This document shows, piece by piece, positions 44,092 to 53,622 of a DNA stretch of 64,000 nucleotides. The notes beneath the pieces are model-generated. The model was not told the DNA's origin and ran no database searches. It was given only the letters and a program-made list of their open reading frames with translations. Numbering within the stretch: the stretch's first letter is position 1; each line of letters starts with the position of its first letter. The translations under genes and the position numbers were made by a program. Origin of the DNA: Marivirga atlantica (GTDB taxonomy: Bacteria; Bacteroidota; Bacteroidia; Cytophagales; Cyclobacteriaceae); assembly GCF_016734805.1 (NCBI RefSeq), contig NZ_JAERQG010000001.1, positions 992,001 to 1,056,000 of the forward strand, read 5' to 3'.

Positions 44092-46107
44092 ATGAAAAAA
44101 CTATTACTATCTGCCTTAGTACTATTTCTTTTTATCAATTCAAATATTCAGCTAAAGGCACAGGATGTTCAGTGGGCGAGCAAAGTGATTGAGTTCTCCT
44201 CGGAGCTTGACGAGACTCAATTCTCAACAAAACAATTATTGGGTAAGCCAAATGTTTATCCTTGGGGAGAGGGAAGTCCGAACGCTTGGACACCTAGCCG
44301 CCCGAACAAGAAGGAATTTATAAAAGTAGGCTTTGATAATCCTAAACCCATCCGTCAAATAGCTATAGCGGAATCATACAATCCTAGTACTTTATCGAAG
44401 ATTTACTTTTATGATGAGGCTGGGAACGAATATTTAATGATTACGCGTGAACCGGTTATCATTAACCAGCCTGGTCGTTTTTTAAGATTATTTACTGAGT
44501 TAACGCCTTATAATGTAGCGGCCGTTAAATTAGAATTTGACGGTGATGCTGTACCGGGTTATTACAGTATCGATGCCATTGGTATTACAGATTCCGATGA
44601 ACCTATCGATTTACAACTTGAAACCGTGCCTAATGTAAAGGAAGACTTAACAGCTGAGAAATTAGATGACAGAGTAAACAGTCCTTATGAAGAACTTAAA
44701 CCAGTTCTTAGCCCTACGGGAAAGCAATTGTTCTTTGGTAGAAAGTTTCATCCGGAGAATATAGGTGGAGTTGAAGATTATGAAGATATCTGGGTGAGCG
44801 ATTTGGACACTGTTACCAATGAATGGAAACAGGCGAGAAATATGGGGGAACCTTTAAATACAGAAGGGCCAAACTGGGTAAGCTCTATTACACCGGATGG
44901 TAACACTCTGGTAATGCTTTTAGGTAATAAATATGACGAGAAGAAAAAAAGATTGATCTCAGGTGTTTCAATGAGTTCCAGAGAAGGCGATGGTTGGTCC
45001 GAACCAAAAGCACAGGAGATAGATGATTACTACAACGTTTCCGAAAAAGCGAACTTTTACCTGGCCAATAATAGAAAAACCCTACTTATGTCTATTGAAA
45101 GAGATGATACATATGGGGCAAGAGATTTATATGTAAGTTTCCTTAAAAGAGATGGTACATGGACGGCTCCAATGAACTTAGGTGCTACTGTAAACTCCGC
45201 ATCAGAAGAAACATCTCCATTTCTGGCACCAGATGACAAGACATTATTCTTCTCTTCAGCAGGATATGTTGGTTTTGGTAAGTCCGATATTTATATGACG
45301 CAGCGTCTTGATGATACCTGGCAAAATTGGAGTGAGCCGCTTAATATGGGGCCTCAGGTAAACTCGGAAGGTGAAGATTTATTCTTTACGATGCCGGCTG
45401 AAGGTAATTTTGCCTACTATACGAAGGAGGATTCAGTGGGAGATATGAACATTTTCAGACTTGAGATGCCATTGTTCTATGAAATCGATCCAATTATAAC
45501 CATTACAGGTAGAGTGCTTGATGCTGAAACACAGCAACCTCTCGCAGCTGTGGTATCATATGAAACCTTAGAGGATGGTAAAGAAGTAGGTAGAGTTGAA
45601 ACTGATCCGGTAACTGGAGAATACAAAATAGCTTTACCGGCAGGTAAAGAATACCAGTACATCGTGAAGATAGATGGCTACCTGCCTATTAGTGAAAATA
45701 TTGATTTAACTAATCAGCGTGAATCTAAGAGCTTTAATAATGACATGATCTTAATGCCAGTTCAAGAAAAGGCTGAGATTGTATTGAATAATGTGTTCTT
45801 TAACTTTGATAGCTATGCTTTACTACCAAAAAGTAAATCAGAACTTGATAGAATGGTTGATGTTATGAAAGATAACCCATCAATTGATGTATCAATTATA
45901 GGTCATACAGATAACATCGGTACAGAAGAATATAATCTGGGCCTATCTAAGAAGCGTGCTAAATCGGTAGTAGATTATTTAGTAGCAAATGGGATAAATG
46001 TTGAAAGATTGAGTTTTGAAGGTAAAGGAGAACTATATCCGGAGGTTCCTAATACTTCAAAGGAAAACAGAGCGCAGAACAGAAGAGTTAACTTTAAGGT
46101 GGATTAA
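44092..46107 (+). CDS. OmpA-family protein with discoidin-like, WD40-like and regulatory-like domains
   Basis: The 671-residue protein starts with a signal peptide (about 1-23). A discoidin-like beta domain (about 28-165) precedes PD40/WD40-like propeller repeats (about 195-455; repeats such as SPTGKQLFFGRK, TPDGNTLVMLLG and APDDKTLFFSS). A carboxypeptidase-regulatory-like domain (about 465-550) and an OmpA C-terminal domain (about 560-671, GHTDNIGTEEYNLGLSKKRA) follow. The propeller-regulatory-OmpA order resembles PorE of the type IX secretion machinery, but the N-terminal TPRs of PorE are absent. It ends at a strong terminator. Confidence 0.88.
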   Translation: MKKLLLSALVLFLFINSNIQLKAQDVQWASKVIEFSSELDETQFSTKQLLGKPNVYPWGEGSPNAWTPSRPNKKEFIKVGFDNPKPIRQIAIAESYNPSTLSKIYFYDEAGNEYLMITREPVIINQPGRFLRLFTELTPYNVAAVKLEFDGDAVPGYYSIDAIGITDSDEPIDLQLETVPNVKEDLTAEKLDDRVNSPYEELKPVLSPTGKQLFFGRKFHPENIGGVEDYEDIWVSDLDTVTNEWKQARNMGEPLNTEGPNWVSSITPDGNTLVMLLGNKYDEKKKRLISGVSMSSREGDGWSEPKAQEIDDYYNVSEKANFYLANNRKTLLMSIERDDTYGARDLYVSFLKRDGTWTAPMNLGATVNSASEETSPFLAPDDKTLFFSSAGYVGFGKSDIYMTQRLDDTWQNWSEPLNMGPQVNSEGEDLFFTMPAEGNFAYYTKEDSVGDMNIFRLEMPLFYEIDPIITITGRVLDAETQQPLAAVVSYETLEDGKEVGRVETDPVTGEYKIALPAGKEYQYIVKIDGYLPISENIDLTNQRESKSFNNDMILMPVQEKAEIVLNNVFFNFDSYALLPKSKSELDRMVDVMKDNPSIDVSIIGHTDNIGTEEYNLGLSKKRAKSVVDYLVANGINVERLSFEGKGELYPEVPNTSKENRAQNRRVNFKVD

Positions 46108-46134
46108 TTCATCTTAAAAGCAAATGATAAATAG

Positions 46135-46162
46135 AGGCAACTGCATGGCAGTTGCCTTTTTT
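46135..46162 (+). terminator. Intrinsic terminator after the OmpA pair
   Basis: GGCAACTGC (46136-46144) pairs with GCAGTTGCC (46148-46156) around a 3-nt loop and is followed by six T residues. Confidence 0.9.
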
Positions 46163-46320
46163 GTTCCCCAATAACTGAAATAGAAGTTTTGCATGATGTA
46201 TTGTATTATATCAATATGCTGTTTTAACGAATAAGGTTTTTTCAATTCATAATAGGACAAAATTGGCAGTCTATTGCAGTTTTGGTAACTTATCAGTTTA
46301 GAGCAATTTAATAAACTTAT

Positions 46321-47829
46321 ATGGCGCAAAAACAAGAAGAGTTTAGTAATAGGTGGGGGATCATTTTAGCAGCCCTTGGTATGGCAATTGGTGCTGGAAA
46401 CTTATGGCGATTTCCAAGAATAGCTGGTGAGCATGGTGGTGCTTTTATTATACTGTGGATGCTATTTCTTGTGATCTGGTCAATTCCACTACTAATGGCA
46501 GAACTTGCCATTGGTAAGTATTATAAAAAAGGTACGCTAGGTTCATTAGGAAGCCTGGCCGGTAAGAAATTTAATTGGATGGGTACTTTCGTTACCATCG
46601 TAACTGTAGGTATAGCCTTTTATTATTCAGTTGTAACAGGTTGGTCACTCAGGTATTTTATTCTGAATACGCAAAACTTGGTTAATTATTTGTTTGGCTC
46701 AGGAGCCATGAACGCAAAGTTTGCAGACCCTAATGTAAACTTCATGGATACTTTCTGGGCCAGTCTTTCAAACTCCAGCTGGGAAGCTGTTTTATGCTAT
46801 ATGTTTACAATTAGCATTGCCATCTGGGTATTGAGTAAAGGTATAAAGCAAGGACTTGAAAAAACTAACAAAATACTAATACCAACATTGTTCATTTTAT
46901 TGATGGTGGTATCAGCTTTTGCTATACAGATGCCTGGTGGTACACAAGGGTTGGAATACCTGTTCACCATAGACTTCGAGAAGTTCAAAGACCCAATTAT
47001 TTGGATTGAGGCAATTACAGATTCCGCCTGGAGTACGGGTGCCGGCTGGGGTTTAATGATTACAATTGGTTCATTCTCCAGGTCTAAAGAAGATGTTACC
47101 TTAAATACCTTCCTGGGTGCTTTTGGTAACAATACAGCTGCTCTATTAGCTGCAATGGCTATTTTACCAGCTGTGTTTGCAATGGCAGCCACACCTAATG
47201 AGGCAGTTGATTTTCTTCATGGCGGTAATACAGCATTGGTCTTTACTATTTTACCACAGCTATTTGCTCAAATGCCCGGTGGTCCTTTCCTTTCATGGAT
47301 TTTCTTTGGGGCATTTGCAATGGCAGCCTTTAGTTCTATCTTACCAATGATGCAGCTCATTATTAAGAACTTAACAGACTATGATTTATCAAAGAAAAAG
47401 GCAGCCATAATCGCAGGTGCAGCTTGTTTCATTGTAGGCTTTCCGTCTGCATGGAGTTTGGCGATATTTGAGAATCAGGACTGGGTTTGGGGGGTAGGCC
47501 TACTCGTGAGTGGTATCTTTATTTCATTCCTGATTATGAAGTATGGTCCTGGTAAGTTCAAGAAGGACTTCATTGATCAAAACTCAGACTTTAAAGTGTC
47601 TGCCTGGTATTTTAAAGGCATGATTTATTTCAATTTCTTCGCAGGTCTATTCTTAGTATACTGGTGGATGAGTCAAGGCTATAGTGACTATCCTTGGTTT
47701 GATGCTGATGGTAATTGGAATGTGATTGATAAGTTTAGTAATGCAACCATTGTTACCCAATGGGGTATTGCCTTATTAATTGCAGTAGTATTTAATGGAT
47801 GGTTTTACAGAAAATTTGTTAAGAAATGA
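46321..47829 (+). CDS. Neurotransmitter:sodium symporter (NSS) family amino acid transporter
   Basis: The 502-residue transporter has about 11-12 membrane segments. The NSS signature lies in the unwound first segment: GMAIGAGNLWRFPRIAGEHGG. Conserved GAFAMAAFSSILPMMQ near segment 8 carries Na+-site residues. Bacterial members (LeuT, MhsT, MetP) import amino acids with sodium. Its stop overlaps the ATG of a 39-codon gene resembling the MetS subunit of MetPS, which supports a methionine/alanine-type system. The substrate is not proven by sequence. Confidence 0.93.
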   Translation: MAQKQEEFSNRWGIILAALGMAIGAGNLWRFPRIAGEHGGAFIILWMLFLVIWSIPLLMAELAIGKYYKKGTLGSLGSLAGKKFNWMGTFVTIVTVGIAFYYSVVTGWSLRYFILNTQNLVNYLFGSGAMNAKFADPNVNFMDTFWASLSNSSWEAVLCYMFTISIAIWVLSKGIKQGLEKTNKILIPTLFILLMVVSAFAIQMPGGTQGLEYLFTIDFEKFKDPIIWIEAITDSAWSTGAGWGLMITIGSFSRSKEDVTLNTFLGAFGNNTAALLAAMAILPAVFAMAATPNEAVDFLHGGNTALVFTILPQLFAQMPGGPFLSWIFFGAFAMAAFSSILPMMQLIIKNLTDYDLSKKKAAIIAGAACFIVGFPSAWSLAIFENQDWVWGVGLLVSGIFISFLIMKYGPGKFKKDFIDQNSDFKVSAWYFKGMIYFNFFAGLFLVYWWMSQGYSDYPWFDADGNWNVIDKFSNATIVTQWGIALLIAVVFNGWFYRKFVKK

Positions 47830-47945
47830 GTACAGAAGCAATAATAGGAATGGTGATATGTCTTACAATTACTGTAGGCGGTTTTATAGGCTTTGTTTTG
47901 AAGGCCTTATCAATGGATAAGAAAGAGGATAAATCAGAAGATTAA
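47826..47945 (+). CDS. MetS-like small subunit of the NSS transporter (39 residues)
   Basis: The short frame reads MSTEAIIGMVICLTITVGGF, then IGFVLKALSMDKKEDKSED: one membrane helix and a charged tail. It starts within the transporter stop (ATGA, 4-nt overlap) and ends just before a terminator. The position, size and one-helix layout match MetS, the essential small subunit of the MetPS methionine/alanine importer of Corynebacterium. It was found by reading beyond the transporter stop; ordinary ORF cut-offs miss it. Confidence 0.75.
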   Translation: MSTEAIIGMVICLTITVGGFIGFVLKALSMDKKEDKSED

Positions 47946-47965
47946 TAGATAATTCTAAAAATAGT

Positions 47966-48000
47966 AAAAAGCCCTTGCTGATAATCAGCAAGGGCTTTTT
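47966..48000. terminator. Strong bidirectional terminator between transporter and TonB receptor genes
   Basis: A 16-bp perfect stem (47966-47981 with 47985-48000, core GCCCTTGCTGA) has a 3-nt loop. The A-run before and the T-run after make it functional on both strands for the convergent genes. Confidence 0.92.
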
Positions 48001-48020
48001 GTTTTAGGTTTTGAACTTAA

Positions 48021-50426
48021 TTAAAAACTAGCCTTCAACGAAATAATATAGTTTCTACCTGCACCTGAAAGTCCAGAGCTGTAAGGTCTGTACCTTTGGT
48101 CAGTGATATTTTCTACTCCAGCAGTTAGACTGAATATGTCAGTGAATTGATATAGCGCCTTGAAATTTAAGGTGTACCATGCTGGAGCATAGTTATTGCC
48201 ATTAGCATCTTTGGCATAAATCTCATCTTTACCACTTTCGCCAATAGGCATGTCAGCAGCACTTCTTTCACCTTGAAAGCTATGATAGAACTGTAATTGC
48301 AATGCTTTCTTCTTGTAGTTCAGTCTATTAATACCAAAGAAAGGAGCGGCATGTCTGGAAGCACTAGTAGTGCCTTCATCAAGCTCTTCTTCACCCTGTT
48401 GATAGTTTAAATCAGTAGATAAAGAAAAACCACCTGCAATTTTCAATTCGGCTCCTGCTTGTATGCCCCAAACGTTGGCTACAGCGGCATTTTGCAAGGC
48501 TTGCACTTGGCTCAGTTGCCCGTCATAAAAAATGCTGTCATCACCATTGAGCTGAAAATCTCTGCGAACCAAAGCATTATCTAGTATGGTATAGTAAGCA
48601 GTGAAATCTACTTTTAGGACATTATCAAATATTTTGGTAAAGCCCAGGTCTGCATTGTAGGCGTATTCGGCTTTCAATGCAGGGTTAGGAATGGTGACTG
48701 CACCAGGTTCGGAATCGAATACTTTTCCAATATCATCCACATTAGGTGATCTGAAGGCTGTTCCCAGATTAGCTCTAATGATCCAGCTTTCTGTTGGTTT
48801 AAAAACAGCTCCTATGCTACCTGTTAAAGCACCATTATTTAAGTTGGCCTCTGTAAAAGGGAATGGATAAAAAGTGGTGTCAAACTCAGCGTCCAGGATA
48901 AACTGATTGTATCTGATGCCTGTTTGTAAAGTCAATTTCTCCCCTGGCTTAAACTCATTATTTATGTAAACCCCTAAAGATTGCCAGTTAGCTTGAGGAT
49001 ACCTTGAGGCTATTTCTGAACTAACACCTGTATCAATATTAGTGGCTTCTCCTGTTGAAGTAACATTATTTAGAACATACTCTACCCCATAGAAGACTGA
49101 ATTTCTATCACTTGTTTTTTTGCTTAAATCAAGGTTTAGAGAGTAGGCATCTACCATTTCAACCTGCTCACTTTTGGTTGTGCTGTTAAACGAACGATCA
49201 ATTCTACTTTCTTCGAACCCTTGTTGTGCAAGTCTTAACGATAAGTCATCATATAAAATACCTTCCTTATGGTGATTGATATTGAGATTGTTCATCATCC
49301 ATTTTTGAGGGCCGTAGTTCCAAAGGGCGTAACGTGGTGCATCGTTTCTTCTTCGGTTATGTCTGTCATATCTTCCGTAAGAAGTGGTTTCAGAATAATG
49401 AAAACCATAATTGATGTCTAAGTTATCAGATGGCTTAAACCTGATTTTTTGCATCATGTTAATCTGTGAGTAGCCTGACGGAATTTGTAGCAAAGGATCC
49501 TCTTGTCTAATCACTCGGTCAACACTATCAATTGTTTGTACATAGTAGGGTTTAAGATAGTCGTCAGGGCCATTGCTGCCCTGCCTTAAATGGTCATAAT
49601 CCCAAGAGCTGATGCTTGTTACCAAAGCCCATTTTTTCCAACCTACATTCACATCAAAATGTGCAGTTTTCTCATTGTTAGCAGAAGCATAACGTGTAGT
49701 AGCATTACCCGTGATGAAAACTGAATCTGCCAAACTTAACTGAGGTCTTAGAGTCTGAAAACTCATTACACCTCCTATGGCATCACTTCCATAAATAACT
49801 GATCCAGGGCCAAATAATACTTCAGTATCTTCAACTGCAAATGGGTCAAGGTTGATTATATTCTGGATATTACCACCTCTAAAAATGGCGGTATTCATTC
49901 TGATGCCATCAACTGTATAAAGGAGTCTGTTGGTGGCAAAACCTCTAATCATAGGACTTCCGCCACCTTGCTGACTTTTTTGTACATAAACTTTTCCTGA
50001 AATACCCAGCATGTCAGCAGCTGTTTGAGGGTTCTGGAAAGTAACTTGTTGCGGACTAATAGAAGCAATCTTTGATGGTATATCCTTAGCGTATTGTCTC
50101 CATCGGGTAGCAGAGACAACTACTTCATCAAGATTAAAATTATCCTTCGTGAGGATTATCTTAAAATTGAATGCTTCAATATCGGCATAGCTCATAGTTC
50201 TGGTTTTGTAGCCATACATATGAATCTGGATAATATCAGCTCCTTTTAAGTTAGTAATATCAGCTTTCCCTTCTGAATTTGTTGTGGCTATAGCATTAGG
50301 TTTTTGACTTATTAAAGTGGCTAGTTCGATTGGGTTGCCAGTATCCTCATCTACTATGGTCACAGTTTGAGAGTGGGCAGTACACAATGATGCCAACATC
50401 AAAAATGTGGTTAATATATATTTCAT
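48021..50426 (-). CDS. TonB-dependent receptor, heme/hemoglobin-receptor-like
   Basis: From ATG 50426 the protein has 801 residues with a signal peptide (ending AHSQ), a carboxypeptidase-regulatory-like domain (about 22-100), a plug and a 22-strand barrel ending in IISLKASF. Plug phrases GGGSPMIRGFATNRLLYTVD, GIRMNTAIFRGG and GPGSVIYGSDAIGGVMSF resemble the heme, transferrin and lactoferrin receptor group. The length fits the family. A longer frame from TTG 50510 lacks a signal peptide at its start and is rejected. It lies downstream of a small anchored protein of unknown role. The substrate (heme or a metal complex) is inferred. Confidence 0.9.
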   Translation of the reverse strand: MKYILTTFLMLASLCTAHSQTVTIVDEDTGNPIELATLISQKPNAIATTNSEGKADITNLKGADIIQIHMYGYKTRTMSYADIEAFNFKIILTKDNFNLDEVVVSATRWRQYAKDIPSKIASISPQQVTFQNPQTAADMLGISGKVYVQKSQQGGGSPMIRGFATNRLLYTVDGIRMNTAIFRGGNIQNIINLDPFAVEDTEVLFGPGSVIYGSDAIGGVMSFQTLRPQLSLADSVFITGNATTRYASANNEKTAHFDVNVGWKKWALVTSISSWDYDHLRQGSNGPDDYLKPYYVQTIDSVDRVIRQEDPLLQIPSGYSQINMMQKIRFKPSDNLDINYGFHYSETTSYGRYDRHNRRRNDAPRYALWNYGPQKWMMNNLNINHHKEGILYDDLSLRLAQQGFEESRIDRSFNSTTKSEQVEMVDAYSLNLDLSKKTSDRNSVFYGVEYVLNNVTSTGEATNIDTGVSSEIASRYPQANWQSLGVYINNEFKPGEKLTLQTGIRYNQFILDAEFDTTFYPFPFTEANLNNGALTGSIGAVFKPTESWIIRANLGTAFRSPNVDDIGKVFDSEPGAVTIPNPALKAEYAYNADLGFTKIFDNVLKVDFTAYYTILDNALVRRDFQLNGDDSIFYDGQLSQVQALQNAAVANVWGIQAGAELKIAGGFSLSTDLNYQQGEEELDEGTTSASRHAAPFFGINRLNYKKKALQLQFYHSFQGERSAADMPIGESGKDEIYAKDANGNNYAPAWYTLNFKALYQFTDIFSLTAGVENITDQRYRPYSSGLSGAGRNYIISLKASF

Positions 50427-50513
50427 TTTATATTTATTAATGATAATAGACCCTGTTCTACTTATAAGAGAAGAAAGGGCATGATTAAATTTGTCGGTAA
50501 ACGACTGCAATAT

Positions 50514-51050
50514 TTAGCTCAGATACTGTGGAGGAGGAGAATCTGGTGAGGAGTTATAAGAAGTGAAATTCTTTTTATAAAAATGCTGATGTTCATACCT
50601 CTTATGAATAGAGGTAAACAGGATATCATTATAATGTGGAAGGTAATCTGCTTTTAAAATCTTATAAATGTTTTGTTTCTGTTTTTGCTTGATAGGGTTA
50701 CTATCAAATTCCATTAACAGTGTTAAAGCCAATTGTTTATTTAGTGCTGTTTCTTCTGAATCCCACCAACAATAAAATACAACTGAATCGCCAATGTTCT
50801 GTCGTTTCACAACATCGTACATTTCACCCATATACTCAAACTCATGGTCATGTTCCCAATCCAAAAGCGTGTTTAGGTCCTTTTTTGCTATGGTCAACTG
50901 GCTCAACTCGGATTGATCAATGCCACTGATGATATTTCTTTTAATACTGCGTTTGAGCTGTTTCTTCTCTATATGAACCATAAGGTTGCCTATCAGCAAA
51001 GGGCCAAATAGACAAAAAATGAGCGATATGGAAAAAAATTGATTACGCAT
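50514..51050 (-). CDS. Membrane-anchored small protein preceding a TonB receptor
   Basis: From ATG 51050 it encodes 178 residues. One N-terminal hydrophobic segment (about 4-24) is followed by a periplasmic part with basic patches (KKQLKRSIKRN), a central EYMGEMYDVVKR and VVFYCWWDSEE segment, and a His/Tyr-rich tail (YEHQHFYKKN). The pattern EF.Y.G..YD/E.VK..... followed by YC resembles unnamed anchored proteins that often accompany Bacteroidetes TonB receptors. I recognise no enzymatic motif. It is 88 nt upstream of the receptor ATG on the same strand. Function unknown; a metal-binding role through the His-rich tail is possible. Confidence 0.7.
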   Translation of the reverse strand: MRNQFFSISLIFCLFGPLLIGNLMVHIEKKQLKRSIKRNIISGIDQSELSQLTIAKKDLNTLLDWEHDHEFEYMGEMYDVVKRQNIGDSVVFYCWWDSEETALNKQLALTLLMEFDSNPIKQKQKQNIYKILKADYLPHYNDILFTSIHKRYEHQHFYKKNFTSYNSSPDSPPPQYLS

Positions 51051-51300
51051 GATCTTTAGAAGATGCAATTAACTAAAAATATACAGCCTAAGAAACACTT
51101 TTAATAAATGCACATTCATTTGCAGTAGCTCATTTAATCATTTGTTCCTCTAAAGCTTTTGAATCATGATGTTACATTATTTAATCTCGCCTGAATATTG
51201 AGGTAAATGAGTGGAATAATTATAAAAGCATTATATTATTATTTTTTTAGTCTCATCTAAATATTTAATTTTACATTACTAATAAATAGGGAGTGCTATA

Positions 51301-53613
51301 ATGAAGAATCTATTACTAATTATTTTAAGTGTATCATTTATTTCTTTTGCGAAGGCACAGACTTATACGATTGATGGAATTGTTAAGTCAAATAAAGGAG
51401 GTGAGGCAGTACCCTTCGCTACTATTCAGGTTAAAGGCACCGCCTTAGGAACAGCTACTGATGAACAAGGCAAATTTATTATAAAAAACATTCCTGCTGA
51501 CAAACAAACTTTCATTGTTAGCTCTGTTGGCTATAAAACCAAAGAGATCAATTTGGATGATAGCGTTCAGAACAATGATATCTTGTTTGTTATTGAAGCC
51601 GAACAAATGAACCTGAATGAGGTGGTTGTTACTGGAACGCGAACAGCAAAAAGAATGACAGATTCTCCTGTCATCGTCAATCTGATTAACAAGAAGGGAC
51701 TCGATCAGGTGGTCGCTGTAAATTTATCTGAAGGTCTAAAATACCAGAGTGGTTTAAGAGTGGAAACTGATTGCCAAACTTGTAATTATACCCAGCTGAG
51801 AATTAATGGACTTCAGGGAGGTTACTCGCAGATTTTGATCAATAGTCGTCCCATCTTTAGCCCGCTTACAGGGCTTTACGGACTTGAACAAATTCCTGTA
51901 AATATGATAGAACGCATTGAAGTTGTGAGAGGAGGTGTTTCTGCCTTATATGGATCCGGGGCAATCGGAGGAACAGTTAATGTGATCACCAGAACTCCAA
52001 AAGAGAATGCATTCAGTGTTTCAAATACATTTCAACTTATTAAATCAGAAACTGCTGACAATATCATTACGGCTAATGCCACAGTTGTGGATAAAGAGGG
52101 TAAGGTTGGTGCTAGCTTCTTCGTAAATAACAGAAACCGGGGTATGTATGATGCCAATGGTGATAATTTTTCGGAGTTACCTGAGTTAAAGGATAATTCA
52201 TTCGGTACTAATTTATTCTATCAACCTACGAACAACCAGAAGCTTTCATTGAGTTTAAGCAGTATTCATGAATATAGGTATGGTGGTGAAATGGTGGAAG
52301 AATCAGCCCATTTAGCCCAGCAATCTGAAGAAAGAACGCATGATGTTTTAATGGGTAGTTTAGACTACCAGATCAACTTCAATGAGAATAAGAATTCCTT
52401 TGTTTTTTATTATGGCGGTCAACAAACCGATAGGTCTCACTTTACAGGTGTATTCCCGGATGATTCTACTGCAATAGCGGATTATTTAGCTGATCCTCCT
52501 TATGGCATTTCAGATGTGGTCACACATCAGGGAGGTATACAGTTTAATCATAAATCTGAAGAGTTTTTCTCAGGGGATGCCATCACCACATTGGGTGTAG
52601 AATATGTGTATGATGATGTTTTGGACAAGATTGACTCCTATAATTATCTAATTGATCAAACCACTACCGATCTTGGTTTGCTGCTTCAGCATGATTGGAA
52701 TATAACAAATGATCTAAACCTTTTATCAGGCGCCAGACTGGATAAGCATAATTTAGTTGATGATGTAATCATCAGTCCGCGATTGTCCGCTTTGTACAAA
52801 TTGAAAGAGAATACACAATTCAGATTAGGTTGGGGCACAGGTTTTAGAGCTCCTCAGGCATTTGATACAGATTTGCACATCGCCTTTGCCGGAGGTGGTA
52901 TTTCAAGGGTTTCTCTTGCCGATGAATTAGTAGAAGAGCGATCAAACAGTTTTACGGCATCCGTCAATTATGATCGGGCCACGGCCAATTCAATTATGGG
53001 ATTTACACTGGAAGGTTTTTACACCAAACTGGATAGTGCTTTTTATTTATTTCCGTTGGGAGAAGATGAATTTGGAGAAAGATTTGAAAAAAGAAATGGA
53101 CCTGGAGCAACTGTTCAGGGTATTACCATTGAGGCAAGAGCTAATTTTGATTATGTTTTTGAAGTAGATGCAGGTTTTACAGTGCAATCCAGCTTATATG
53201 AAAAGCCGGTTGAAAATATTGAAGGCTTACCTGCCCGAAGAACGTTTATGCGAACGCCTGGTAACTACGGCTATGCAACATTCATTTACACACCTACAAA
53301 GTATTGGAGTGCCAGTACAAATCTGGTTTATACAGGTTCAATGGAAATAGCGCATTTTGGTGGGGAAGGTACCGGGCAAGCTGAAGATACTTATTTCACT
53401 TCACCAACTTTTACAGAAGTTGGACTAAGAGTGGGGCATACCTTTAAAGTACCACAATCTAATTTAGGATTAGAATTATTTGGTGGGGTTAAGAATCTAT
53501 TTGATGCCTATCAAAATGATTTTGATGTTAGTAAGAATAGAGACAGTAACTTCATTTACGGCCCGGCTTTACCAAGAACATTTTTTATTGGTCTTGAATT
53601 AAAATCTTTATAG
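51301..53613 (+). CDS. TonB-dependent receptor with a paired-cysteine plug
   Basis: The 770-residue receptor has a signal peptide (ending FAKAQ), a carboxypeptidase-regulatory-like domain (about 22-105), a plug (about 110-230) and a barrel ending FIGLELKSL. The plug has a Cys158-x-x-Cys161 pair in ETDCQTCNYTQLRINGLQGG, followed by SQILINSRPIF and RGGVSALYGSGAIGGTVNVI. This CxxC variant recurs in BtuB/CirA-like receptors of the phylum as far as I recall. It is followed after 9 nt by a periplasmic thioredoxin-like gene, so plug redox state may be managed by that partner. Substrate unknown; no cobalamin riboswitch is present. Confidence 0.92.
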   Translation: MKNLLLIILSVSFISFAKAQTYTIDGIVKSNKGGEAVPFATIQVKGTALGTATDEQGKFIIKNIPADKQTFIVSSVGYKTKEINLDDSVQNNDILFVIEAEQMNLNEVVVTGTRTAKRMTDSPVIVNLINKKGLDQVVAVNLSEGLKYQSGLRVETDCQTCNYTQLRINGLQGGYSQILINSRPIFSPLTGLYGLEQIPVNMIERIEVVRGGVSALYGSGAIGGTVNVITRTPKENAFSVSNTFQLIKSETADNIITANATVVDKEGKVGASFFVNNRNRGMYDANGDNFSELPELKDNSFGTNLFYQPTNNQKLSLSLSSIHEYRYGGEMVEESAHLAQQSEERTHDVLMGSLDYQINFNENKNSFVFYYGGQQTDRSHFTGVFPDDSTAIADYLADPPYGISDVVTHQGGIQFNHKSEEFFSGDAITTLGVEYVYDDVLDKIDSYNYLIDQTTTDLGLLLQHDWNITNDLNLLSGARLDKHNLVDDVIISPRLSALYKLKENTQFRLGWGTGFRAPQAFDTDLHIAFAGGGISRVSLADELVEERSNSFTASVNYDRATANSIMGFTLEGFYTKLDSAFYLFPLGEDEFGERFEKRNGPGATVQGITIEARANFDYVFEVDAGFTVQSSLYEKPVENIEGLPARRTFMRTPGNYGYATFIYTPTKYWSASTNLVYTGSMEIAHFGGEGTGQAEDTYFTSPTFTEVGLRVGHTFKVPQSNLGLELFGGVKNLFDAYQNDFDVSKNRDSNFIYGPALPRTFFIGLELKSL

Positions 53614-53622
53614 GCGAATGTT

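Noticed and set aside
46797-47192. 131-codon antisense frame within the NSS transporter gene
   Set aside because: It mirrors the hydrophobic codon pattern of the sense gene, has no start context and no domain. Other antisense frames across the window were dismissed for the same reason.
50427-50510. N-terminal extension of the heme-type TonB receptor from TTG 50510
   Set aside because: The extension puts a polar segment before the signal peptide. ATG 50426 starts directly with a typical signal sequence.
51069-51300. Possible cobalamin riboswitch before the CxxC-plug TonB receptor
   Set aside because: No B12-box core or conserved aptamer blocks could be found in the 232 bases.
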